Source: Glandiceps talaboti
Lineage: Eukaryota; Hemichordata; Enteropneusta; Spengelidae
Assembly: GCF_964340395.1 (NCBI RefSeq)
Contig: NC_135551.1
Location: forward strand, 15,085,003 to 15,145,002
DNA length: 60,000 bases
Reading direction: 5' to 3'
Shown: positions 1 through 10,275 of the stretch, one piece after another
Numbering within the stretch: the stretch's first letter is position 1
How the letters are laid out: each line of letters begins with the position of its first letter
The notes under the pieces: model-generated
What the model was told of the DNA's origin: nothing
The model's input: only the letters and a program-made list of their open reading frames with translations
Databases searched by the model: none
Program-made: the position numbers and the translations under genes

Positions 1-228
1 TGTTACGGCCTGACCAAACCTCTATGTACACATTGTACTTTCATTTTTTTAGTAACGAAATAAGAAACAATCGTTCCCGAAAAGGTCCTTCGAGAAAGAT
101 GTCCCGACGTTTTTTAACGATCGAATTAATGTCTATTTCTGATACAAGATTCATTTTCCCATTAAAATCATTACGCCGACTTTCGTTTAATCTTACAGAC
201 AATACCCTCATTCTTTATTTCGATACAG

Positions 229-1127
229 GTTCTCGTTTGGGGAGGCATTTCAACACGAGGGACTACGCCACTCTATATATTCAATGGAACGATGAATAGT
301 GAGATTTATCAAGGTATACTCCAGGAAAACCTTCTTCCATTCCTCCAAAACAGACTCCCCGATGGTCATCGCTTTCAACAAGATAATGACCCAAAATACG
401 TTAGCAATTCAACCAAAGAGTGGATGAGAGCCAATGGTGTAAATCATTGGCCGACACCCCCTGAGTCGCCGGTAAGTATTTTGTTTCTTGTCAATACCTT
501 TGTTCGTAGCGAAACGCCGATGGAAAAGTGTTTCTGCTGCCAACTTATCAATGATTAAAATGTGATTAAACGCATATAATTTGTCCGAACGGTTTTTGTG
601 TATGTTGGGTGAACGAATATCCCGATCCATTATGTGATCAACAATTAATATTGATAGATGCAATACCTGACTTTGAAATCATTTCGGGTACAGTCTATAA
701 GTCTAGAGTCCGCCACGGTCTGAACGGGAACGGACACAGTGTTTTCGATTGGAGTCATTAGATTGCAACAATATTACAAGATAATTTTGAATTGTAACCG
801 TCAATAAGTGGGCTGGGTCAACGATGGGGAATATCATTGCCGAAGTATAATTACGTTGCATGGTACTACCTCGTCATGAATGTTTTTTGCTCTCTACGTT
901 TATTTTTTTTTAAACGACAGGATATCAACCCAAACGAGTTAGTGTGAGCGAATATGAAGAGGCATCTACGTAGGTACGTCAAGCCTAGGTGTAAAGAAGA
1001 ATTGATCACCGGGATTAAAGGCTTTTGAGAAAACCTGACTCCTAAAGATTGTCAGAAATACATCAGTCATCTATGGAAAGTAATACCAACAGTCATTGTT
1101 TGAAAGGGAGCAGCATCAGGCTACTAA
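229..1127 (+). pseudogene. Tc1-like (DD34E) transposase pseudogene with introns
   Basis: This is the C-terminal catalytic half of a Tc1/mariner-superfamily cut-and-paste transposase. An exon at 229-471 follows a CAG acceptor and reads V-L-V-W-G-G-I-S, then the QQDNDPK motif with the second catalytic Asp, and ends at S-P just before a consensus donor (GTAAGTATT at 472). After a GT-AG intron (472-920, T-rich tract before the acceptor) the frame resumes at 921 with D-I-N-P-N-E-L-V and an A-N-M-K-R-H-L-R-R stretch. Exactly 34 residues lie between the Asp of QDND and this Glu, the DD34E spacing of Tc1 elements. In-frame TGA codons at 945, 1026 and 1101 break the second exon; the first two stand where the family has Trp. 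The reading ends at TAA 1125-1127 after the conserved KGAASGY. The N-terminal DNA-binding part was not found. Decayed, but the exon joins are in phase. Confidence 0.8.
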
Positions 1128-1319
1128 TAGGGATATATTCACAACCTTTAACTTGTGCAGTTTCCATTCAAATTAATTGAGTAGGTAAATTTGCCTATTT
1201 ATGTGTGAAATGCGAGTTTGCTGAAATGAACTGCCATAGTGCAAACGTGCACGTTGATTTCATTACTTCATTGAGTACTGAAGGCAATTTGTTCTATCTC
1301 GATCTCTGCAGTGATTGTG

Positions 1320-1650
1320 CAATTTCAAGTAGTCTTTTGAAATTCTGTAAATATTTCTTTTTAATATGTTTGACTTTAAAGTAAACAATACATTTCAATA
1401 AGATTTGATAATTTTGTATTTTAAGTTTTATGTTAACATGCCATGTTTTACTCATTTCAAAGAAGATCTTTTGGATTCTGTAAATATTTTTAATGTTTAA
1501 TTGTGAACGGAACAATGGATTTCAAGAAGATTTTGACATAATTCTGTATGTTTAGTCTAAAGGTTGACATTATGTTTGACTAGAAATAAACAATTTCAAA
1601 ACTTGATACTAGTAATGTAATTCTGTATTTGTAATCTTATGTTGACATAC
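1320..1650. repeat. Diverged AT-rich tandem repeat
   Basis: A loose unit recurs about three times, near 1402, 1530 and 1602. It has the form GAT-TTGA-x-TAATTyTGTAT, then a TAGT/TAAG stretch, then TTATGTTGACAT or TTAACAT. Copies differ by many substitutions and indels. No coding potential is seen. Confidence 0.4.
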
Positions 1651-1700
1651 ACGTAGGAATGACAGAAACCAAGAGGACATATGCCTTTACAAAGTTCATA

Positions 1701-1706
1701 TTTATT
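1701..1706 (-). terminator. Possible polyadenylation signal for the minus-strand gene
   Basis: AATAAA on the minus strand, about 270 bases beyond the last stop codon of the proline-rich minus-strand gene. The placement fits a 3' UTR, but the hexamer is common in AT-rich DNA. Confidence 0.3.
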
Positions 1707-1973
1707 GCAAATGAGATTCAAACAGATAAGAACGTACATAACTTGAGGTACTCAGTATTTCAGAATCGAGTCAAATATCCTCCTTTGATCAATTAAATGA
1801 AAATTTTACGTTGACTCAGTACTGTTACAAATATATCAGAAAACAAAACACAAATAATCATTTTCACAATATCAACCGAAAGCGAAGTTCAGCAATAAGG
1901 TTGAACTTGACAAAAACCTATCCATCTTTCAAGGGAAAGAACAGTTCTAACAATGTATATTACCTAACTGTTC

Positions 1974-3141
1974 TTAAAAAGCCTTTGTTGAACACACCGT
2001 ACGCGTCTTAGTTCTTGGCGGAGGGCTTTGTTTGTCTCTTCGACACATTTCATCCACTCGCGCTATTTCTCTTGCGAATATGTCGGATAGTACTGGAAGA
2101 CGGTATGTTTCACCAGTTCCACGCGGCGTGGACTGAACGGTTGTTTTTGAATAGCGTTTTGCTTTGTTCTGCCGTAGACGTTGCGGCCCATTCTCTCGTC
2201 TTTGGGAAAAACTTTGAAGAAAGAAGCTTTGCAAAGTTATAAATGCCGGTTGCAGTTCTTCTGAGGTCAATCTCTGTGCGCCGTGAAAGGAGTTGCGTAG
2301 ATTGACGATCTTGTGTTGGTGGTGTCCGAAGCTGATATCGCTGTACTGGGTACTGTAGTAGTTGTTGCTGCGGCCTTGGTTGCTGTTGATGGAGTGTTGG
2401 CTGCTGTTGAATTGGCGGAGAAGGCGTTCTGGTGTTTTGATCTGTGTATAACACCTGCAGCATATTCTGAAATTCTTCTGTGTCAACTGTTGATAGGTCG
2501 GTCTTCAGTTCGTTTCGTAAATGTTCGAATTTCAAATCTATATATTTCATCATATCGCTTTTAAGTCGCTCGTACAGAGTATCTGTTTGCTCTACAGGCA
2601 AGGTAGGCTGGGGAGACAGCATCGGAGGTGGTGGTGGCGGAAAAGGAGGAGGCGATGGTAACAGAGTCTCCGGAGATAACGACACGGTGGGAGTTGGTGA
2701 CAGCATTGAGGGTGGTGACGGAAGCGGAGGTGGTGATGGTAACGGGGAGAACCATGCCATTGAAGGCGGTGACGGTATCGGAGGTGGTGACAGAAATGGA
2801 GGTGGTGAATTGTAACTGAAATGACGATGGCATTGGGGGCGGGGGCGGCACATTAGGTTGCGATGGTGCTGGCGTAGACGATGGCGATATAGATGGTGCT
2901 GGACGTGGTGTTGATGACGACATTACCAGTTGAGTTGGTGCGGGGGATGGTGTTGGTACAGGAGATGAAGTTGATGGCGTTGATGGTTGACGCAAGGACG
3001 TCTCTTGACGAGGGCTTGTTTCATTAAATTCATCAAGTTGCTCGAACAGTTGTGCCTGAATATCGTCTGAGAAAAGGGAAATACCGTCTTCAAACCCAGG
3101 AAATGTGTACTCAGTTGCGCTTACTGTGGACTGTTTGGTCT
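1974..3141 (-). pseudogene. Proline-rich gene with possible BEN-like C-terminus, frameshifted
   Basis: Three overlapping minus-strand frames look like successive parts of one protein. The first (to about 2830) starts after a possible CAG acceptor and has an acidic segment (FPGFEDG, LFEQLDEF), then Ser/Thr/Pro-rich sequence ending in five prolines. The frame then shifts to the one spanning 2853-2110: more proline runs, a charged probable coiled coil (YERLKSDMMKYIDLKFEHLR), a Gln-rich tract, then NFAKLLSSKFFP. A third frame ending at 1974 supplies a segment with IARVDEMCRRDKQ. NFA-x-L-x4-F followed by a V/I-D-E-x-CRR end resembles BEN DNA-binding domains (family knowledge; weak match). Two frameshifts suggest a pseudogene, though sequencing errors or small introns are possible. 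It could be a host gene or part of a transposon. Function not assigned. Confidence 0.4.
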
Positions 3142-3163
3142 TGGCAATAAAATTATGTTGTTT

Positions 3164-3244
3164 CTGTATGTATGTATGTATGTATGTATGTATGTATGTA
3201 TGTATGTATGTATGTATGTATGTATGTATGTACGTACGTACGTA
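3164..3244. repeat. (TATG)n microsatellite ending in (TACG)n
   Basis: About 17 TATG units followed by three TACG units. Open frames through it (repeated Y-I-H-T or Y-V-C-M) are artefacts. Confidence 0.97.
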
Positions 3245-4225
3245 ATACGAATACACAGACATAAGGATGGGATTTCACACAAAGGAAAATATGTAATGGG
3301 AAAACGTTTGCAGATATACTCTACACTCTCCATCAAATGTTATTTAACTGTAAATCTAAAATTTCAAGAGTCTTCTCAGGGATTGTGTTCGGCAAATGAA
3401 GGATTTCTAACAAAGAGGACAAACTATACAGTCATATCAAATGCAGATTTGCTGTCATACAAGTTATTTAATTGTAGTTCGTCTGAGTGAATTTCTAATC
3501 GTATTTGCCAAGTGTCCAAATAAAATGTGAGCCTATAAAGTACATCTGAATCAGCCATTGTGATTTTATATGACATCGAGAAATCGAGGGCCAGAACGAG
3601 GATGTATGCCCTGTGTTATATAGGTCATCAAACTTTGCAACCACTTTACACTACATACATATTAAAAGAATGTAGTGATAGTACACCTGTTTGTGTACTC
3701 GTTTGTAGCTGCACGGAATCCCTGAACATACCACAGTAACATGGAAAGCACGACGTACACCATAAAGCATCATTTTGAAATGAATAAACTTCCCCAGATA
3801 AGTGACGTTCGTTTAACAAATTCTTGGATGTGGTTCAATGATCTTGAATGATATGATATTTTACATTATTTCAGAATTCTAACCTTCGAGAACATCGTGC
3901 CCCTATCTACTGACCGTATAGACCAGTGATTGAAATGTTATGTTACGATACAAGCTACGAATAATGATCTATGAGAATGTCATTTCATGTCATTGACACC
4001 ACATTTTGGATCACTTTTAGATAATTGCTGTCCTTTAAAGCAAGTTCGTATATTTTTACTAACCATTGTCAAATGTTTTTATAGCCCTCCCTATCTATTT
4101 TCCCAAGGCAAAAACAACATAATTATATATCTATACAACAGAATTAGACCACCCGTGTCCTACCTCTTGAAAATTTTTTGAGATACTCTTAGCTACTATT
4201 AAATTGTTGGTAATGTGGTCCTCAC
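3245..4225. other. No gene recognised
   Basis: AT-rich unique-looking sequence with only short open frames. It lies directly beyond the donor site of the inverted exon 1 at 4226-4409, where intron 1 and exon 2 would be expected on the minus strand. No P450 exon 2, 3 or 4 was found. Confidence 0.5.
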
Positions 4226-4409
4226 CGTACTGTCGACTCCATTCAAATAGCTTCAAGTGTGGTTGTGATCCAAGTTGTAGTAAGTTACCAATCACTGGCC
4301 AACCAGGTGGACCTTTAGGATAGGTTTCAGGTAATTTAGGTCTGTTTGACATCCAAGTAAATAGCATGAGAAAGATCGAGATTGCTACCAATACGGCCTC
4401 GGGTAACAT
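4226..4409 (-). pseudogene. Orphan P450 exon 1 (inverted)
   Basis: An intact 184-bp exon 1 of the local P450 family on the minus strand. It has an ATG start, a hydrophobic anchor (about residues 4-20), the hinge [19 protein letters not shown], and W-S-R-Q-Y-G ending at a good donor (GTGAG) in phase 1. It is nearly the same as exon 1 of P450-A at 13730. No matching exon 2-5 lies downstream on this strand, so it is a solitary exon produced by the inverted duplication. It could still be transcribed, but it cannot encode a P450 by itself. Confidence 0.85.
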
Positions 4410-4539
4410 AACTACGTGGTCAGAGTTTGCAAATTAAGGTCATAAAATCCACGTAGGGTAATTTATTTAGCAGCTCAGTATGTTAAATGAATTGCTACCC
4501 AGTTACTAATATGGCACTGTGAACGAATGGACGCACAAC

Positions 4540-5110
4540 TGTCTACAAACTGGATTTTCACAGCGCTGAAAGCTGGTGGTGGCAAGCATTCACCACAGTC
4601 CAAATCGGGACAAAGGGTATTTCACTATGAACAAATGCGCGCACAGTGAACTGTCTACAAACTTGATTATCACAGCGCTAGTGATGAAAAGAATTCACCA
4701 TAGACCAAATCAGGAGAAATGGTCTTTCAAACTACCTAGATAACAATGAACCTTTTAAGAGTAGTATTTTCCTCTAAGAGTTGAAAGGGTCTTTCACTAT
4801 GAACAAATGCGCACACATTGAACTGCCTACAAACTGGATTTTCACAGCGCTATTGATGACCAGCATTCACCATAGTTCAAATCAGGGCAAAGGGTGTTTC
4901 AAACTACCTAGATGATATTAAACCTTTTTAAGAGTAGTCCTTTTCTCTAAGAGTTGAAAGGGTCTTTCACTATGAACAAATGCGCACACAGTGAACTGTC
5001 TACAAACTGGATTTTCACAGCGCTAGTGATGGCCAGCATTCACCATAGTCCAAATCAGGGCAAAGGGTCTTTCAAACTACCTAGATGATATTTAACGTTT
5101 TAAGAGTAGT
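4540..5110. repeat. Tandem repeat of about 174 bp upstream of the inverted exon 1
   Basis: The unit contains TATGAACAAATGCGC (4626, 4799, 4973), then GAACTG-CTACAAACTGG, TTTTCACAGCGCTA, CACCATAG-CCAAATCAGG and AACTACCTAGATGATAT. Three units are fairly complete and a fourth, at the left end (about 4540-4625), is partial. A single inverted equivalent lies at about 13500-13610, upstream of P450-A exon 1. The array is therefore an expansion of one segment of the P450 5' flank. Confidence 0.8.
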
Positions 5111-5929
5111 ATTTTTCTCGAAGAGTTGGCACCTGATCAAAAAGTGTTTATAAGGTCACGATAAACTAACTTTGGTATGGAGTCAACAAATGGTTTGATA
5201 TATTAGATAGGAAAAGTAAAGTTCTTGTGATGTCATAGTGACATCAGATATTATGATACAAAAGCCTACATTAAACCAGGTGTAAACTGAATGCCTTCTG
5301 CATGGACAGAACGCAAGCTCTGCAATACATGGCGTATCCATTAGTTTGTAAAAGTCATTAATTATACAAGTAACTGATTTAAATATACTACATCAACAAA
5401 CATTTGTAGGACATGATGTTGGTTATCATCTATTTCTGTAGACTTGTAAAATACAGTTACCATTAATTGAACGGTAATTTAGAAATGAACGTGAATTTTT
5501 GATTGCATGGTCAAGATCTGTAGTAAACGGATTGAGACGTCTTATTCGATTTAAATTTGCCATTCCAAAGTAACTAGGGTTTGCTGTACTATTGATTCTT
5601 GGAACCATGAACAATATCTTCTCTATTTCAGGTTTGTTTTGTTAAGAAATTACAAAAACAAAGCCACTGTGCAAAATACCTCATGGAAGATAAAAGCTAA
5701 TAAGCTAAATTTGAAAAGTGCATTTTGTTACCAGTGGATGCACAAAAGTATTTGTATTATTTAGATAATAGATAATGTCAATAACCAAAGCTCATCAACT
5801 CTGCAAATGAGTCATTTACAATATAATTTACATGAACAAACTTTGAAGGACATTTACGATTTGTTTTCATACACATATAAACAAACTTTTGGTACCATCT
5901 TTTTTTCCCCAGCTACTAATTTTTAGATA

Positions 5930-6690
5930 TGTCCTTCATACCGAAAATCATCAATTATGCAAATTATTCACTAACCTTCATCAATGAGTTTTATAGAACA
6001 CATGGGTTTTGCTATCATCAATCGATATTATATGAAATTTGCAGCTTGCATTCAAAATTTGTGGTTGGCATGGGCATGGTCATAATTACTAGGGTTATTT
6101 GCATACATCTTTGAATGATTACTCAGTTGCTAGTATAGTATAGTATAGTATAATAACTTTACGGGACATATGCGATTGTTATGGTTAACGTGTGTACTGA
6201 ATTACATTGAAATTGAAGTATGTATTGTTAAGACATAGCTTAATTACCGAAAATCGTTAGTTATGCAAATTATTCATTAACAGTTGTAATGTACATCAAC
6301 AAATTTGATAGGACATATGTGCTTTGTTTATGGTTAACGTATGTACTAAATTATATTGAATTTGAAGTATGCAATCTTAAGATATAGCGTAATTACCAAA
6401 AATAATTAATTATGCAAATTATTCATTAACACTGTAAGATACATCAACAAATTTTATAGGTCAAAAGTATGTTGTTGTGTTTAACGAATGCACTAAATTA
6501 TATTGAAATTGAAGTATGCAGTCTTAAGATATTGCTTAATTAGTTGATTTCATTGATATGCAAATTTCCCCAATTAAACATTAACAGGTCTAGCTCAAAA
6601 CCGAATCAGTCTAACCATTACCCTAAAGATCATACATTCCAAATTTCATCACAATTGAGCCAGCCGATTTTTAGAAAATGATGACATAGA
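5930..6690. repeat. Repeat array with ATGCAAAT-containing units of about 145 bp
   Basis: Units recur with the core TTATGCAAATTATTCATTAAC (near 5955, 6260 and 6410; more degenerate near 6558), each followed by a segment with ACATCAACAAATTT and TTGAAGTATGCA. The block ends with GAGCCAGCCGATTTTTAGAAAA. The same architecture occurs at 9440-10043 and in the last introns of P450-B, -C and -D. It is a dispersed non-coding element, probably a non-autonomous transposon. Confidence 0.65.
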
Positions 6691-6699
6691 GTATAGTAG

Positions 6700-7785
6700 C
6701 ACGAATAGGTCGATCGCACTGAAGTCCAGCGACACATTATAAACCTTGTGTTCTTTAAGAGATACACAAACTTAATGTTAGGTCGATTCAGCCAAAATGT
6801 ACTTTACAGGGGGATAGTTTATTGTGTTCATAACGCATGTGAAAACTTAACGGTATTCTTTTCTAGGCTGGAAGATGTTTGAAAGACCTTACCAAGTTCA
6901 CGGGTAGGTTTTACTTCAGTTTTGTCAGAATGTTGGTTGCATTGTCAAAATTATGCTTACAATTGTTAGCATTTCATTTGTAAAATAATCAATTGTTTTG
7001 AGCAGGTCTTAGCTATCATTTTATCATACGACCTGCCGTGTCAAGTACGTACATAGTTCGAGGGTCTCCTTTTTGGGTTTGTGGAATGCCAAGAGTTTGG
7101 GTTTGGATTTGGAAGTGTCACCAGAGTCACCTGATTTCATTTTACACAGAGTTGCGCAGCCAGCCCCCCTCCCCACCCTTGTCTAGGACACAACACAAAC
7201 ACATTTGATAGAAGAACATTATGACATCACAATATATACCTTTGATTATTTTAAAAAATAACGCTGACGATAACTCAATACCTAAAATAACCGCCACCTT
7301 ATGGGTAGAAGGATAGATGGTTGGATCGGGGGGGGGGGGGTTAACTCCATGGGTGATATTACGGGGAGGCTCCTCACAAACATTGAAACGCAAAAAGTAT
7401 GCTCTTTCCGATACCAAGCTACAATTTAATTAGTAAAAGCAGGGTTTCCAGGGGAAGCTAGCCATATATCTAGTGTGGCCTGGGCGACGAGAGTACGGAA
7501 GTTTTGAAGGTAGATACACCAGGTTGAAACGCATAGAGCTGTTACTTTTTGATCTTCGCACACAGCTGACAGACCAAGTAACTACACTCGAATCACTCTC
7601 ACATCTTATGTACCGACTAAACTTCTGTACCGACTCAACTTCTGTACCGGGATCACTACTTGAACTTTAGGGAATTAGTTCGGACTACACACAGTTTATG
7701 TTCAAGCCGAAAGTCTACACTAGAACCATAGCATATGCCTCGTTCATTGACTTCCTCCGAAGGTGAAGTGCCTGCCTGCTAGTTC
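6700..7785. other. No gene recognised
   Basis: Only short open frames and a G homopolymer (near 7330) were found. At 7600-7640 there is a local short duplication (TTCTGTACCGACT). Nothing P450-like was found before 7871. Confidence 0.5.
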
Positions 7786-7870
7786 CAAGTGTCTATCTTT
7801 ATTGTCCTTAAAGTCTAACCTTACATATTATGTAAAGTTAGACTTTAAGGACAATAAAGATAGACACTTG
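7786..7870. repeat. Near-perfect 85-bp hairpin (41-bp arms, 3-nt loop)
   Basis: The left arm begins CAAGTGTCTATCTTTATTG and the right arm ends with its reverse complement, CAATAAAGATAGACACTTG. The arms pair over 41 bases with one mismatch around the loop ATT. The right arm runs directly into the P450 exon 5 relic at 7871, replacing the start of that exon. Confidence 0.95.
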
Positions 7871-8407
7871 CAAATGATATTACATCCCGAAATACAGAAG
7901 ACAATCCAACAAGAAATCGATGAAGTCGTTGGTGCTGATCGTCGCCCAGTGTATGCTGATCACGACAAATTACATTATCTAAAAGCTGCAATACATGAAA
8001 CCATGCGTTTACACACAATATTACCTCTTAGCATTTTCTAGACGTGCCATGTGAATCACATCTGTCAATGGATTTCAAATTCCTGATGACACCATCATCA
8101 TCCCAAATCATTGCGCAATAGATCACTATCCAGATGTTTTCAAAGATCCGTGTGTTTTCAAACCAGAGCGATTTATTGATGGTAACACGGGTATATGTGT
8201 CTCTTTGAATGAGATGAATCTTACACCGTTTGGTTTGGGTAGACGAGTATACCTCGGAGAAATGCTTGCCAAAATCGAATATTTCTTGATTGTTGCTAAT
8301 GTACTGCATCTATTTGAGGTCACATTGTCTTTGAGCCATGGTAAACCTTCAACAGAAGGTGTGCCCGGTTTATCATGATAGTAGGGAGAAGAAACAACCT
8401 GAAGTGG
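7871..8407 (+). pseudogene. P450 exon 5 pseudogene lacking the heme cysteine
   Basis: Homologous to exon 5 of the intact P450s from the M-I-L-H-P-E-I-Q segment onward. ExxR survives (HETMRLH). Then S-I-F is followed by TAG, and a frameshift separates the rest: PNHCAIDHYPDVF, KPERFID, then FGLGRRVYLGEML. The heme-ligating Cys codon is TAC (Tyr), so no functional P450 could be made even without the other lesions. About 22 bp is missing near 8377 compared with P450-B. The 3' flank matches that of P450-B, not P450-A or P450-C. The upstream boundary is the 85-bp hairpin. No exons 1-4 are linked to it. Confidence 0.9.
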
Positions 8408-9189
8408 TGTATAAGAATTGAATTGTACCGATTACTAACTCATAGTTTAGTAATGGTTGTCATTTCTGTGACTTCAATCAGTTTAGCGTTGTTTCCTTAG
8501 ATAACTAAGTTGTAATCGAGTAATTTAACTAATATTAGAAAGCACTACTTATGAATTTGATATATTAAAATATTTATCGATCATTCATCTGGCAGTTGTA
8601 CAATTTACCTAACATTCTTTTCAATATTATTGTTAGAACTTTAAAGAGTTATTCAAAATTTAGTGTTGTATCAGTGACAAACTATAAAATACGAAAAAAA
8701 AAATTGCTTACGATCAAGAAATAATGGCATGTTAAATTAGAATTGTTTTGTGTTTTGGTTAAATTTCTAATTCTTAGAGTTGTAATATAAACTACTCTTG
8801 TTTGGTTCTAATCAGGCCTTACATGTACAAGGTTAAACACCCAAAATGTTTCAAAGTGTATATGTACAGCTGTGACATGCACCGGTTCATTTTAACCCAA
8901 CCAGACCAACAGGCCAGCCACTGAAGTGTTTATATGCAGCTCACTTTTTATTTTTTACCTTCGTTATTATGGCCGAATGGTGGCAGTGTCTAAATTTATC
9001 GTACGTATTATTTAAAAAAACACACCTCATATTCTGCCTACTCACTCTTGAAGATAATGATAGAGACCTCGTTTACCTGTCCACATCTATATTCTGTATG
9101 ATGAGATTTGTAATGAGACCTTGGCCATTGACGTTAATCTCTACATTTGTGTAAATTCTATCTGAATAGTATCTACACTGATATCTCAT
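8408..9189. other. P450-B-type 3' flank, then no gene recognised
   Basis: The first 130 or so bases align with the 3' flank of P450-B (AGAATTGAATTGTACC, CAGTTTAGCG-TGTTTCC). Beyond that only AT-rich sequence is seen. CTGTGACATGCACCGG near 8870 has a relative near 18460, so part is repetitive. Confidence 0.5.
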
Positions 9190-9440
9190 CGTTGCTCTTC
9201 CTTAACCCTGTACGTTTCTTTAGAATTTCGTTTAACACTATAAGTTTATTTTATGACTAATCTGTCCTACCATTAACTTCTCAAGAACGAATTTCAATTG
9301 TTTTTGCACGTTAGAAACTAAACGCTCCTTTGTATAATTTATGATTTCAGTATTTACCAAAATCTCAAGCGTGAAAGCTGACAAGTTAATATAATTTGTT
9401 AAATACATTGACAACAGATTGCGCATGCTAAACTATGTTT
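9190..9440. repeat. Dispersed repeat shared with 12500-12750 and about 21340-21450
   Basis: The block with AACTTCTCAAGAA, GAAACTAAACGCTCC and AAGTTAATATAATTTGTTAAA occurs again in direct orientation at about 12500-12750. Part of it also occurs at about 21370-21450, inside the last intron of P450-A. It is non-coding and of unknown class. Confidence 0.6.
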
Positions 9441-10043
9441 CAATAATTTGGATAATCATTTATTTATGATTAAATGATAATTTTTTGGAATGCAACAGAA
9501 CATATGTGATTAGTAATGTTTTAAGCATGAACCACATTGAATTGAATTTGATGGGTGCATTCGTAAGATAGAGCATATTTACTGAAAATTATTAATTAAG
9601 CAAATGACTATTATAATTAAGATTTACATCAATTAGCTTTACAAGACATGTGCACTCTGGTATCATGAATGTGACCACCAAATTATATAGAACTTGAAGA
9701 TTGCACTCTTCATATATACGCTAATTACTGAATACCATTAATTATGCAAATGACTCATTAAAAGTGAGAGCTACATCAACAGAACATGTTCTCATTTTGT
9801 GTTTGAAGTATGTACCACATTATATTGAATTTGAAGTGGGCATTCTTAAAATGTAGCCTAATTACCGAATACCACTAATTGTGCAAATTGCTCATTAATA
9901 TTCGGGTTGTATTTACCAAAACCTATTCAGTTTTAGCTATTATCCTCGAAATTATGTGCACCAAATTTCGTTTGAGTTGAGCCAGTCGTTTTTGAGAAAA
10001 CGATGACACATGCAGACAGACAGACAGACAGACAGACAGACAC
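9440..10043. repeat. ATGCAAAT-type repeat array ending in (CAGA)n
   Basis: Units of roughly 140-150 bp with cores near 9597, 9744 and 9882. They are followed by a terminal segment (GAGTTGAGCCAGTCGTTTTT, then AGAAAACGATGACACATG) and a (CAGA)n tract at 10015-10043. Tandem core units plus a fixed end plus a tetranucleotide tract is the layout of Helentron-associated and pearl-like elements of invertebrates (family knowledge). The assignment here is inference. Confidence 0.55.
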
Positions 10044-10154
10044 AGATTTTTATCCCTAATATCATCATGATCATACCTTCCTTAAAATTGGTAGCTTCAA
10101 AAAAGATGGTACCAAAGTATTCCAATTTTATACAGGGATACACATACATCCAAC

Positions 10155-10275
10155 ATGCATACATACATACATACATACATACATACATACATACATACAT
10201 ACATACATACCTGCATGCATACATACATACATACATACATACATACATACATACATACATACAGACATACGTACA
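10155..10275. repeat. (CATA)n microsatellite
   Basis: About 28 tetranucleotide units, with interruptions at CCTGCATG and CAGACATACG. Predicted M-H-T-Y-I-H peptides across it are not genes. Confidence 0.97.

Larger units (their letters stand above)
4131..6080. repeat. Left arm of inverted duplication (partner about 12840-13930)
   Basis: Read on the minus strand, this segment matches the sequence leading into P450-A exon 1. Matched landmarks include the exon itself, the 5' flank with TGTAAACTGAATGCCTT, the block with GATGGTACCAA, and the segment ending near CACATGGGTTT. The arms differ by indels, including the 174-bp expansion on this side. The spacer of about 6.8 kb holds two more P450 relics. 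Confidence 0.7.

Noticed and set aside
945-1103. TGA read as Trp (alternative code) in the transposase
   Set aside because: All P450 and retroelement frames in the window use the standard code, and one of the three TGAs is not clearly at a Trp position. Decay is simpler.
4226-4409. Functional minus-strand P450 gene
   Set aside because: Exon 1 and donor are intact, but no exons 2-5 exist on that strand within the window to the left.
4540-5110. CRISPR-like direct repeats
   Set aside because: The units are about 174 bp and contiguous, without short repeats separated by unique spacers, and the DNA is metazoan.
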